In this document: piece after piece, positions 33,872-41,419 of the stretch
Layout of the letters: each line of letters begins with the position of its first letter
Numbering within the stretch: the stretch's first letter is position 1
Source of the DNA: Candidatus Polarisedimenticolia bacterium
GTDB lineage: Bacteria > Acidobacteriota > Polarisedimenticolia > Gp22-AA2
Length of the DNA stretch: 43,758 bases
Assembly: GCA_036001465.1 (NCBI GenBank)
Contig: DASYUH010000025.1
Location: 1 to 43,758, forward strand
Direction: 5' to 3'
Program-made: the position numbers and the translations under genes
The notes under the pieces: model-generated
Seen by the model: only the letters and a program-made list of their open reading frames with translations
Database searches by the model: none
Told to the model about the DNA's origin: nothing

Positions 33872-35746
33872 ATGAACTCGTCACGTCGTGCCTTGCCTCT
33901 GTGCGGCGCCCTCGCGCTCCTTGCGGTGGCCGCCGCTTCGTCCGCGGCGGCGCCGGCCGGCCCGCGCCCGGCCGACACGGTCATGCTGAACGGGAAGTTC
34001 CTGCTGTACCAGGGGATCGAGCAGAGGGCCGGCGGGGACCGGAGCGCGGCCGCGAACTCGAGCGCCGGCGGGGGGCGGCCGGCGTTCGCGCAGGCGGTCG
34101 CCATCTCCGATGGCCGGATCGTGTTCATCGGGACGAACCGGAAGGCGAAGCGCTACACGGGCCCCCGGACCCGGATCCTCGACCTCGAGGGGCGCATGGT
34201 GATGCCCGGGATCGTGGACGGGCATTTTCACGGGACGCGCCCGACCGATTGCGAGATGGGCTACGCGGGGGGGACGGTGGCGCAGGTCCTCGCCAGGCTC
34301 CAGGCCTGCCTCGACAGCCCGGGCCAGGCCCCCCTCAAGGGGTCGAACGTCCGGTTCTCCGCGCACCACCTGTTCGGCGAGGCGATCCTGCCGCCGGGGA
34401 CGGCGCTGACGCGCTACGACCTCGACCGGCTCGACACCACCCGTCCCGTCTCCGTCGACAACGCCGACGGGCACAAGTTCTGGATGAACAGCAAGGCGAT
34501 CGAGAACGCCGGGATCGGCCCGGCGACCCCCGACCCGCCCGAAGGGGAGATCGGCCGCGACGCGGACCGCAAGCCGAACGGGTTCTTCGCCGACTTCGAC
34601 GCGGGCAACTGGGGCGAGACCGCGCCGGTGAGCGAAGCGTCCCGCGTGGAGGGGGTCCGGAGGACGATCGCGGACGCCAACCGGATGGGGATCACCTCCG
34701 TCTTCCTGCCGGGCGGGACCGAGGACGAGATCGCCCAGTGGGCGAAGGTCCAGGATGAGGGCGGACTGACGCTTCGGGCCAACCTCGGGCTGTCGGCGTC
34801 GTTCGTGCGCGGCAACAGCGACCTCGCCGACCTCCGGAAACAGATCGCGGCGCTCGACGAGTACAAGCACTTCGCCCGGGGGCTCCTCGACGTGACGAGC
34901 GTCAAGGTGTATTGCGACGGCGTCCTGGAGTACCCGGCCCACACCGCCGCCATGCTCGCGCCGTACCGCGTCAACGCCGGGACCCTCGACAGGCCGATCT
35001 GGAAGCCCGGCACCTTCCGGGGACCGGATCCGTCCTGCTCCGACGCCCGGGCGGGGTTCGTCGAGCTCGACCGGGCGGGCTGGCAGATCCATGTCCACGC
35101 GATCGGGGATCGCGCCACACGGGACGCGCTCGACAACTTCCAGGCCGCCCTCGAGACGAACGGCGCGCACGATCGGAGGCACACGATCACCCACCTCGAG
35201 GCGATCGACGCGGCGGACGTGCCGCGCTTCGGCAGGCTGGGCGTGGTCGCGAGCATGTCGCTGCAATGGGCGCGACGGGATGCCTACCTGGTCGAGGGGA
35301 CGGTCGGCTACATCGACGAGGTGCTGTATGGACACCTGTTTCCCGGCGCGGGGCTCTGGCGCTCCGGCGCCGTCATCGCCGGCGGCAGCGACTACCCGGT
35401 CGATCCCCTCCTGCCGTTCGTCCAGATCGAGACCGCCATCGACCACACGGGGGAGGCCGTCCCCGGCGTCCACCCGGGGGCGCTGAGCCCCGAGGAAGGG
35501 ATCCCCGACCTCCTCGCCGTGATCCGCATGCACACGATCAACAGCGCCTGGCAGATGCATCAGGAGAAGAACGTCGGCTCGATCGAGGTCGGCAAGTACG
35601 CGGACCTGATCGTGGTGAGCCAGGACCTGTTCGACGTCCCCACGGAGACGATCTCCGACACGCTGGTCCTCGCGACGATGCTGGGCGGGAAGGTGGTCTA
35701 CGAGCGCCCCGACGCCGGCCTGCGGATCGGCCCGGGGTCGAAGTGA
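33872..35746 (+). CDS. exported YtcJ-like amidohydrolase (amidohydrolase 3)
   Basis: The 624-residue enzyme has a signal peptide (ALALLAVAAASSAAA), the metal-binding VDGHFHGT motif near residue 115, IHVHAIGDRATRD and THLEAID with further His ligands, and GGSDYPVDPLLPF with the catalytic Asp. This order is that of COG1574 (YtcJ) amidohydrolases, which hydrolyse C-N bonds in amides or cyclic amides; the exact substrate varies. AGGAG precedes the ATG. It overlaps the next gene by 4 bases (GTGA). A Gly/Ser/Ala-rich stretch of about 20 residues after residue 50 is an odd insert. Confidence 0.88.
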   Translation: MNSSRRALPLCGALALLAVAAASSAAAPAGPRPADTVMLNGKFLLYQGIEQRAGGDRSAAANSSAGGGRPAFAQAVAISDGRIVFIGTNRKAKRYTGPRTRILDLEGRMVMPGIVDGHFHGTRPTDCEMGYAGGTVAQVLARLQACLDSPGQAPLKGSNVRFSAHHLFGEAILPPGTALTRYDLDRLDTTRPVSVDNADGHKFWMNSKAIENAGIGPATPDPPEGEIGRDADRKPNGFFADFDAGNWGETAPVSEASRVEGVRRTIADANRMGITSVFLPGGTEDEIAQWAKVQDEGGLTLRANLGLSASFVRGNSDLADLRKQIAALDEYKHFARGLLDVTSVKVYCDGVLEYPAHTAAMLAPYRVNAGTLDRPIWKPGTFRGPDPSCSDARAGFVELDRAGWQIHVHAIGDRATRDALDNFQAALETNGAHDRRHTITHLEAIDAADVPRFGRLGVVASMSLQWARRDAYLVEGTVGYIDEVLYGHLFPGAGLWRSGAVIAGGSDYPVDPLLPFVQIETAIDHTGEAVPGVHPGALSPEEGIPDLLAVIRMHTINSAWQMHQEKNVGSIEVGKYADLIVVSQDLFDVPTETISDTLVLATMLGGKVVYERPDAGLRIGPGSK

Positions 35747-37251
35747 GCCGGGACGTCTCCGATCCCGGCGCCGGCCGGATCGGGGACATGCCCCCCTCCG
35801 AGTTCCGCGAGGAGGGGCATCGTCTGGTGGACTGGCTCGCGGAGTACTTCCGCTGGTCGCTCGAGAACCCGGTCCTGTCGCGCGTCCGGCCCGGGGCCAT
35901 CCGCGCCGCCCTCCCTTCCGAAGCCCCCGAGGAGGGGGAGCCGTTCGAGCGCATCCTCGCCGACTTCGAGCGGGTCCTCGTTCCGGGGCTGACGCAGTGG
36001 AACCACCCGGGCTATTTCGCCTACTTTCCGTGCGGCTTCTCGTCCCCCGGGGCGCTGGCCGATTTCCTGTCCACCGCCGTCAGCCAGCAGGCGATGCTCT
36101 GGCGGACGTCGCCGGCGGCGACGGAGCTCGAGGAGGTCGCCCTGGCCTGGCTGCGGCGGGCCCTCGGGCTTCCGGAGGAGTTCGAGGGGGTCGTCTACGA
36201 TACGGCCTCCACGGCGGTCGTGCACGCCCTGGCCACGGCGCGCCACGAGCGGGCGCCCGAGGTGCGCTCGCGGGGGCTGACCGGGCGCGGGTCCGGCGCG
36301 CTCCGGGTCTACTGCTCGGAGCACGCGCACTCCTCGGTGGACAAGGCGGTGATCGTCCTGGGGCTGGGGCACGACCATCTGAGGCGCATCCCGGTCGACG
36401 CCGGGTTCCGGATGCGGCCCGACGCCCTGGCCGCGGCGATCGACGAGGACCGCCGGGCCGGGCACGTCCCCCTGGCCGTGGTCGCCACCGTCGGCACCAC
36501 GTCGGTCACGAGCGTCGATCCGGTCCCGGCCATCGCCGACCTCTGCGCCTCGCGGGGCCTGTGGCTGCATGTGGACGCGGCCTACGCCGGCGCGGCGGCG
36601 GTCCTGCCGGAGTGCCGCGCGACGATCGCGGGGGTGGAGCGTGCCGACTCGTTCGTGGTGAATCCGCACAAGTGGATGTTCACGCCCTTCGACCTGAGCG
36701 CCTTCTACTGCCGCAAGATGGACCTGCTGCGCGCCGCCTTCGGGCTGACGCCCGAGTATCTGAAGACTTCGGAGACCTCCGAGGTCCGGAATCTCATGGA
36801 CACCGGCTTCCAGCTCGGCCGGCGGTTCCGCGCCCTGAAGCTGTGGATCGTGATGCGCTACTTCGGCCTCGAGGGAATCCGGGCGCGGCTGCGCGAGCAC
36901 CTGCGCCTGGCCGGCCTGCTCGCGGACTGGGTGGACGCCGAGCCCGGCTTCGAGCGGGTCGCGCCGGTCCCCTTCAGCGTCGTCTGCTTCCGCGCCCTCC
37001 CCCGGAAGGCGGACGGCGGGAGCCGGGGGGGCGGCGCCGGGGACGACGCCGCGGTGAACGCCTTCAACGAGCGCCTGCTCGGTTCGCTCAACGATTCCGG
37101 CGAGGTCTTCCTGTCCCACACCAGCCTCGGAGGCCGCTACGTCCTGCGCTTCGCCATCGGCAACATCAGGACGTCGGAAGCCGATGTCCGCCGGGCCTGG
37201 GACCGGATCCGCGAGCTGGCGCGAGGGCTCGCGGGAGGGGCGCGGCCATGA
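35743..37251 (+). CDS. PLP-dependent aromatic-L-amino-acid decarboxylase family
   Basis: This 502-residue group II decarboxylase has the pyridoxal-phosphate Lys310 in NPHKWMFTPFD, Asp278 in LHVDAAYAG, WNHPGYFAYFP and YCSEHAHSSVDKA, all typical of the TDC/DDC branch rather than of glutamate decarboxylase. It would convert aromatic amino acids such as Trp, Tyr, Phe or DOPA to amines. The GTG start overlaps the amidohydrolase stop, and the stop overlaps the next gene (ATGA), so the three form one translationally coupled unit. There is no export signal, so it is cytosolic. Substrate cannot be set from sequence alone. Confidence 0.9.
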   Translation: MSRDVSDPGAGRIGDMPPSEFREEGHRLVDWLAEYFRWSLENPVLSRVRPGAIRAALPSEAPEEGEPFERILADFERVLVPGLTQWNHPGYFAYFPCGFSSPGALADFLSTAVSQQAMLWRTSPAATELEEVALAWLRRALGLPEEFEGVVYDTASTAVVHALATARHERAPEVRSRGLTGRGSGALRVYCSEHAHSSVDKAVIVLGLGHDHLRRIPVDAGFRMRPDALAAAIDEDRRAGHVPLAVVATVGTTSVTSVDPVPAIADLCASRGLWLHVDAAYAGAAAVLPECRATIAGVERADSFVVNPHKWMFTPFDLSAFYCRKMDLLRAAFGLTPEYLKTSETSEVRNLMDTGFQLGRRFRALKLWIVMRYFGLEGIRARLREHLRLAGLLADWVDAEPGFERVAPVPFSVVCFRALPRKADGGSRGGGAGDDAAVNAFNERLLGSLNDSGEVFLSHTSLGGRYVLRFAIGNIRTSEADVRRAWDRIRELARGLAGGARP

Positions 37252-37880
37252 TGAGGCATCCGCGCGGCCGGCGCGGCATCGGCCTCGTCGTGCTTCTCGC
37301 GGCTCTCGGACTTCCGGCCGCCGGGCGCGCCCACCCCCCCTCGGTGTCCTCCTGCGAGGAGGCGAAGCGGATCAACGGCTGGTGCGAGCCGGCGCACGTC
37401 GGCTACGTGGCGTCCGTCGAGATCCGCTCGCGGTTCCTGTACGAGGTGCTGGACGCCCACGGCCACGCCATCGATCCGGCGAAGGTGAAGTGCGAGACCT
37501 GCCGGAAGGCCCTGGAGACGGACGGCTACTGCCGGGCGCACCGGATGGGTTACGTCCACGGCGAGGCCTTCCTCTCCCCGCTGACGTACCACCTCGCCCG
37601 GGCGCGGACGATCGATCCGAAGACGATCACCTGCGCGGACTGCCGGAAGCACACCCGGGGCATCGGCTGGTGCGAGAAGGACCAGGTCGGAATTGCGGGA
37701 TACTTCGCGATCGACGACCGCAGGGAGTTCGACGAGCTGGCCCGGGACTACGAACTCCTCCTGGCGGCCGTCAAGAAGTCATCCGAGTGCGAGACCTGCG
37801 CGGGCGCCATGATCACGGACGGCTACTGCGCGGTTCACCGCCTGCAATACAAGGACGGCGCGCCCATCACCGGACCATAA
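37248..37880 (+). CDS. exported protein with four Cys/His modules
   Basis: This 210-residue protein starts with a signal peptide (GIGLVVLLAALGLPAAGRAH). The mature part has four related modules of about 45-50 residues. Each has two Cys (CETC, CADC, CETC; the first module has only one), about eight residues, then a G-[YW]-C-xx-H-like centre (NGWCEPAH, DGYCRAHRMGY, IGWCEKDQVG, DGYCAVHRLQY). Modules 2-4 therefore offer three Cys each; a His follows in 2 and 4. This suggests zinc, iron or copper binding, or disulfides. It is coupled to the decarboxylase by ATGA at 37248-37251. I do not know a named family. The module boundaries are clear by eye. Confidence 0.75.
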   Translation: MMRHPRGRRGIGLVVLLAALGLPAAGRAHPPSVSSCEEAKRINGWCEPAHVGYVASVEIRSRFLYEVLDAHGHAIDPAKVKCETCRKALETDGYCRAHRMGYVHGEAFLSPLTYHLARARTIDPKTITCADCRKHTRGIGWCEKDQVGIAGYFAIDDRREFDELARDYELLLAAVKKSSECETCAGAMITDGYCAVHRLQYKDGAPITGP

Positions 37881-37881
37881 T

Positions 37882-37928
37882 CCCCGGGACCCCTCGGGGC
37901 GACGCCCGGCCGGAACGTCCGCGGCGTC
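37882..37928. terminator. hairpins between convergent genes
   Basis: CCCCG/CGGGG (37882-37886 and 37895-37899) and GACGCC/GGCGTC (37901-37906 and 37923-37928, with CCGGCCGG in the loop) lie between the ends of two convergent genes. No T-tract follows either. They may serve both strands as a weak terminator. Confidence 0.3.
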
Positions 37929-38877
37929 AGGGGTGCCCGCAGCCGTTGGTGAGGCTCCGGGTCACGGCGCAGATGCCGGATGAGCCGCCGTTGCCGGGGC
38001 CGTTCCGTTCGTTCCCCAGGCTGTCCTTCCCCCACGAGCCTTCGACGCCGGCGGAGTCGGTCGTCACGACCACGAACCAGATCAGCTTCAGGCCGTCATC
38101 GGGAGTCGGAGCGCCGATCCAGTCGTAGGGGACCGTGTTCCCGATGTTGCACACCCCTCCGAGCGGCGTGTAGATCCCCCCCGGGGCCGACGGCAGCCCG
38201 CTCTTCTGGCCGTAGATGATGTGATGATTGGCCGCGTCGGTGGTGCAGCTTGCGACGTCGTACGACAGCCTCAGGCTCGAGGCGGCCGGCGTGGGGGCTG
38301 CCACCGTCAGGGGCGTCGTCCCCCCCAATCCGTCGGGGACGGCGGGAGGCCCGCCGGCCGCGCCGATCGTGCCGGTCTGATTGAGGAGGTTCGTGGGGGA
38401 GTTGCGCCGGACGAAGGGGGTGTTGGTGGTGTCGTTGGGGTCCTTGTTGAGCGAGTTGATGCCGTCGGTCGGCACGATCGCCCCGAACGTCCAGGTGTCA
38501 TAGACGGCGAATGTGATCCGGTCCCCGGCGGTCGAGAAGAAGTTGTCGACGATCTTGTAGTCCCTCGGCGGCACGCCCGGCAGGGCGGCATAGCCGTCCG
38601 TCGCGAGCAGGAGGTGGTCGTTCGGCGTCGCCGTGGTGAGATTGGCGGGGAAGGTGAAGGAGTTCGTGTTGCTTGAGAGGCGCTGGCCCCCGATGAAAAT
38701 CTCGCCGCCGGCGGAGCCGCAGCAGGTGGTCATCTCGATGAACTGGATCGTGCCGTCGGCGTTGCTGTAGACCTCTTCGATCCGCCACAGGTGGACGCCG
38801 CTCCAGGCGGGAACGCTGCTGCACACGAGAATGACGGCACAGGCCAGGAACCACGATATGCGCGCTGGGAGTTTCAT
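37927..38877 (-). CDS. secreted hypothetical protein
   Basis: The 316-residue product has a clear signal peptide (ISWFLACAVILVCSSVPAWS). The N-terminal mature part (VHLWRIEEVYSNADGTIQFI, then IFIGGQRLSSNTNSF and GVPPRDYKIVDNFF) resembles lamin-tail-like beta domains of secreted bacterial proteins; the C-terminal part has paired Cys (SCTTDA, VCNIGN, GICAVT, NGCGHP). It ends in Cys-Gly-His-Pro. The start at 38877 has GGAGGGGG upstream; the ATG at 38889 does not. It is a single-gene unit. Function unknown; probably extracellular or surface-bound. Confidence 0.75.
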   Translation of the reverse strand: MKLPARISWFLACAVILVCSSVPAWSGVHLWRIEEVYSNADGTIQFIEMTTCCGSAGGEIFIGGQRLSSNTNSFTFPANLTTATPNDHLLLATDGYAALPGVPPRDYKIVDNFFSTAGDRITFAVYDTWTFGAIVPTDGINSLNKDPNDTTNTPFVRRNSPTNLLNQTGTIGAAGGPPAVPDGLGGTTPLTVAAPTPAASSLRLSYDVASCTTDAANHHIIYGQKSGLPSAPGGIYTPLGGVCNIGNTVPYDWIGAPTPDDGLKLIWFVVVTTDSAGVEGSWGKDSLGNERNGPGNGGSSGICAVTRSLTNGCGHP

Positions 38878-38959
38878 CGCCCCCTCCATCCGACAGGAAC
38901 TCGGTCTCGACGCACTGCGGTCAGGTCCACGACAATCGGGCTGTCCGGGGTACGGCTAT

Positions 38960-38988
38960 TCTATACGGCGAGATTCCCCCGGAGTAAA
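38960..38988 (-). promoter_or_regulatory. candidate promoter for the minus-strand secreted protein
   Basis: On the minus strand TTTACT and TATAGA are 17 bases apart (plus-strand AGTAAA at 38983-38988 and TCTATA at 38960-38965). It lies in an AT-richer patch between two divergent genes, about 80 bases upstream of the ATG at 38877. Confidence 0.4.
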
Positions 38989-39003
38989 GTCCAGACTGCC
39001 GGT

Positions 39004-39046
39004 TATACTGGATGGCCGTCGGTGCCATAAGTCACGGAAGACGGCC
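39004..39046 (+). promoter_or_regulatory. -10 box and 7-bp leader hairpin upstream of methyltransferase
   Basis: TATACT at 39004-39009 is a good -10 without a clear -35. GGCCGTC (39014-39020) and GACGGCC (39040-39046) pair perfectly around a 19-base loop at the predicted start of the transcript, and CCCCT/AGGGG (39045-39056) makes a second small stem that overlaps the first. Both may shape the leader of the gene at 39071. Confidence 0.3.
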
Positions 39047-39070
39047 CCTTCAGGGGGTTGAGTCGAGCCG

Positions 39071-39931
39071 ATGAGCCAGCCCCAGCCGGCCATCAGGAAC
39101 ATCTCCGACACGGCGCACTGGGCCGCGGTGTACCGGGCGCGCGAGTCGGAGCGCCCCGACGCGCTGTTCCAGGACCGGCACGCGCGCCGGCTGGCGGGCG
39201 CCCGCGGCGAGCAGATCTTCGGCTCGCTGCCCGCCAGGGACAGGAACGAGTGGGCCTGGGTGGCGCGCACCGTCCTGTTCGATCGCTTCGTCGTGGATCA
39301 GGCCGGGCAGGGGGTCGACACGGTCGTCAACCTGGCCGCCGGTCTCGACGCGCGGCCGTACCGGATGCCGCTTCCCGCAGCGCTCCGATGGATCGAGGTG
39401 GACCTGCCCGGGATCCTGGCCCACAAGGAGGAGATCCTCAAGGACGAGAAGCCGTCCTGCGTCCTGGAGCGCGTCCGGCTGGATCTGGCCGACGTGGAGG
39501 CCCGGCGCGCCCTGTTCGATCGGGTGGGCCGGAGTGCCCGCAGGGCCCTGATCATCACCGAGGGGCTGCTCATCTATCTTTCGGCCGACGAGGTGGCCGC
39601 GCTGGCGCGCGACCTGGCCGCTCCCGCCGCGTTCCAGCGCTGGGTCCTCGACCTCGCCTCACCCGGCCTCCTGCGCCTGATGCGGAAGCGGGTCGGCAAG
39701 GAGCTCAGCCAGGCCAGCGCCCCGTTTCAGTTCGGCCCGGAAGAAGGGCCGGAGTTCTTCACGCCCCATGGCTGGCGCCCGGCCGAGGTCCGATCGCTTC
39801 TCCAGGCCGCGGCGCAGCTGCGGCGCCTGAACCTGATCCTGCGTCTCATGTCGCTCCTGCCGGATTCGACCGGCCGCCAGGGATCGCGGCCGTGGTCCGG
39901 GGTCTGCCTGATGGCCAGGCAGGGATCGTGA
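39071..39931 (+). CDS. LCM-family class I SAM-dependent methyltransferase
   Basis: The 286-residue protein matches the bacterial branch of the leucine-carboxyl-methyltransferase family: ISDTAHWAAVYRARESERPD at the start, the SAM-binding VVNLAAGLDARPYRM near residue 85-100, WIEVDLPGILAHKEE and ALIITEGLLIYLS. Members methylate small molecules such as polyketides or carboxylates; the substrate is unknown. There is no export signal. The DUF1330 gene follows after 65 bases, possibly in the same transcript. Confidence 0.88.
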   Translation: MSQPQPAIRNISDTAHWAAVYRARESERPDALFQDRHARRLAGARGEQIFGSLPARDRNEWAWVARTVLFDRFVVDQAGQGVDTVVNLAAGLDARPYRMPLPAALRWIEVDLPGILAHKEEILKDEKPSCVLERVRLDLADVEARRALFDRVGRSARRALIITEGLLIYLSADEVAALARDLAAPAAFQRWVLDLASPGLLRLMRKRVGKELSQASAPFQFGPEEGPEFFTPHGWRPAEVRSLLQAAAQLRRLNLILRLMSLLPDSTGRQGSRPWSGVCLMARQGS

Positions 39932-39996
39932 GCCCTGGGAGCCGGTCCGGATCATGGACCGGCTCCGGCGCGACTCTCTCGAGGGATAATCGAACG

Positions 39997-40284
39997 ATGG
40001 CAGCCTACATCATCGTGGATGTCGAGATCACCGACCCGGTCGCATACGCCGCCTACATCCGGGTCGTTCCGAAAACGCTGGCCCACTTCGGCGGGACGTT
40101 CCTGGTGCGCGGCGGCAAGGCGATGACGCTCGAGGGCTCATGGAGCCCGAAGCGGGTGGTGGTCCTCGAGTTCCCGAGCTTCGAGCACGCCCGGGCGTGG
40201 TGGGCATCGGAGGAGTACCGCGCCCCCAAGGCCCTGCGCCAGAGCGCCTCGGTCACCGACATGATCCTGGTGGAAGGGGTCTGA
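39997..40284 (+). CDS. DUF1330 protein
   Basis: This 95-residue alpha-beta-barrel-type protein matches DUF1330: AYIIVDVEITDPVAYAAYIR, FGGTFLVRGGKAMTLEG, VVVLEFPSFEHARAWWASEE and a C-terminal AVTDMILVEG-like end. The family is dimeric and resembles small monooxygenase-like ferredoxin folds; function unknown. The start at 39997 has GAGGG 11 bases upstream. Confidence 0.88.
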   Translation: MAAYIIVDVEITDPVAYAAYIRVVPKTLAHFGGTFLVRGGKAMTLEGSWSPKRVVVLEFPSFEHARAWWASEEYRAPKALRQSASVTDMILVEGV

Positions 40285-40296
40285 GGGCTCCGGCCG

Positions 40297-40302
40297 TATA
40301 AT
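40297..40302 (+). promoter_or_regulatory. -10 box (TATAAT) of the dioxygenase operon
   Basis: A perfect TATAAT in the context CCGTATAATGCC is very like the -10 boxes at 22422 and 33840. No -35 is visible at 15-19 bases upstream, so it may need an activator. Confidence 0.4.
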
Positions 40303-40352
40303 GCCCGCACACCATCAGTGCGTCCGCCCTCGGACTGGAACAGGATGACTCC

Positions 40353-40556
40353 ATGACCTCCCGCACGCGACTCCGGCTGGCTTTCGCCTTCTGCCCGTCC
40401 GCCATCGGTTCTTTCGCGTTCTTCGGCCCTCGGGTTCTGGCGGCGGCGTGGCATCCGTTTGGATTGCAGGGAATCGAACTCCGTCCCCTGGCCGTGGCCC
40501 CCGGCCGCCTCTGCGCCGGGACGGCCGGGCGAGGCGTCTTCTGCCTCGACCTATGA
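40353..40556 (+). CDS. small exported ORF coupled to the dioxygenase
   Basis: This 67-residue protein has an N-terminal hydrophobic stretch after basic residues (TSRTRLRLAFAFCPSA), so it is probably exported or membrane-bound. Its last 30 residues (LRPLAVAPGRLCAGTAGRGVF) look like one blade of a BNR or Reg_prop beta-propeller; a lone blade cannot fold as a propeller, so it may be the remnant of a larger gene. AGGATG precedes the start, and its stop overlaps the start of the dioxygenase (ATGA, 40553-40556), which argues it is translated. Confidence 0.55.
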   Translation: MTSRTRLRLAFAFCPSAIGSFAFFGPRVLAAAWHPFGLQGIELRPLAVAPGRLCAGTAGRGVFCLDL

Positions 40557-41419
40557 GCGTGACGGCCGATCCGGGGCTGCCGGCGCTGTTCATCGGGCAC
40601 GGCTCCCCGATGAATGCCATCGAGGACAACGAGTTCCGGCGCGGCTGGGCGGGGGCGGCCCGCCGTTTTGCGAGGCCCCAGGCGGTCCTGTGCGTCTCGG
40701 CCCACTGGGAGACCAGCGGCGTGTTCGTCACGGCGGCGGAGAGACCGGCGACGATCCACGATTTCACAGGCTTCCCCGACGATCTCTTCGAGGTGCGCTA
40801 CCCCGCCCCCGGCTCGCCGGCGCTCGCCCGACGGATCGCCGGGATGCTCGGCGGCGCCGGGGTAGGCCATGCCGATGCCGGCCATGCCGTGGTCGGCCAT
40901 GTTGCGACCGGCCGCGTCCAGGCTGCCCTGGACGGCGAGCGCGGTCTCGACCATGGGGCGTGGAGCGTCCTGCTGGCGATGTACCCCGACGCGGACATCC
41001 CGGTCGTGCAGCTCAGTCTCGATACGTCCCGGGCCGCGTCCTTTCACTACGCGCTCGCCCGGGAGCTCGCGCCGCTCCGCCGGGAAGGGGTGCTTATCCT
41101 CGGAAGCGGCGACATCGTCCATAACCTGCGCGTCATGGATTACTACCGTCCCGACGGCTACGACTGGGCGCTGCGGTTCAATGACGAGGCCCGCAGGCTC
41201 ATCCTGGCGCGCGACCACGACGCGCTCGTCGACTACCAGGCGCTCGGGCACGACGCCCGGCTGGCGGTCCCCACCCCGGAGCATTACCTGCCCCTTCTGT
41301 ACGTCCTGGCGGTCCGGGGGGCGGGGGATGAAGTCGCCTTCTTCAACGACCGGGTGGTGATGGGCTCCGTCTCGATGACATCGCTCGTGATCTCGTCGAA
41401 CCCGGGAGGGAACTCATGA
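40553..41419 (+). CDS. DODA-type (class III) extradiol dioxygenase
   Basis: The 288-residue enzyme opens catechol-type aromatic rings or acts on 4,5-DOPA, using a metal bound by His16 (FIGHGSPMNA), His51 (VSAHWETSG) and probably a later His. ERGLDHGAWSVL, IPVVQLSLDTS and ILGSGDIVHNLRVMD are family marks. Between residues 105 and 124 four five-residue units (GHADA, GHAVV, GHVAT, GRVQA) form an insert that typical members lack; they come from a 15-base tandem repeat. The insert sits just before the catalytic LDHG. The gene is coupled to both neighbours by 4-base overlaps. Confidence 0.9.
   Translation: MSVTADPGLPALFIGHGSPMNAIEDNEFRRGWAGAARRFARPQAVLCVSAHWETSGVFVTAAERPATIHDFTGFPDDLFEVRYPAPGSPALARRIAGMLGGAGVGHADAGHAVVGHVATGRVQAALDGERGLDHGAWSVLLAMYPDADIPVVQLSLDTSRAASFHYALARELAPLRREGVLILGSGDIVHNLRVMDYYRPDGYDWALRFNDEARRLILARDHDALVDYQALGHDARLAVPTPEHYLPLLYVLAVRGAGDEVAFFNDRVVMGSVSMTSLVISSNPGGNS
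40865..40924 (+). repeat. 15-bp tandem repeat, about four units, in frame
   Basis: Units starting with GGCCATG at 40865, 40880 and 40895 and a degenerate unit (GGCCGCG) at 40910 are each 15 bases and stay in frame, encoding G-H-x-x-x. It looks like a minisatellite that could vary in copy number by slippage without breaking the gene. Confidence 0.75.
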
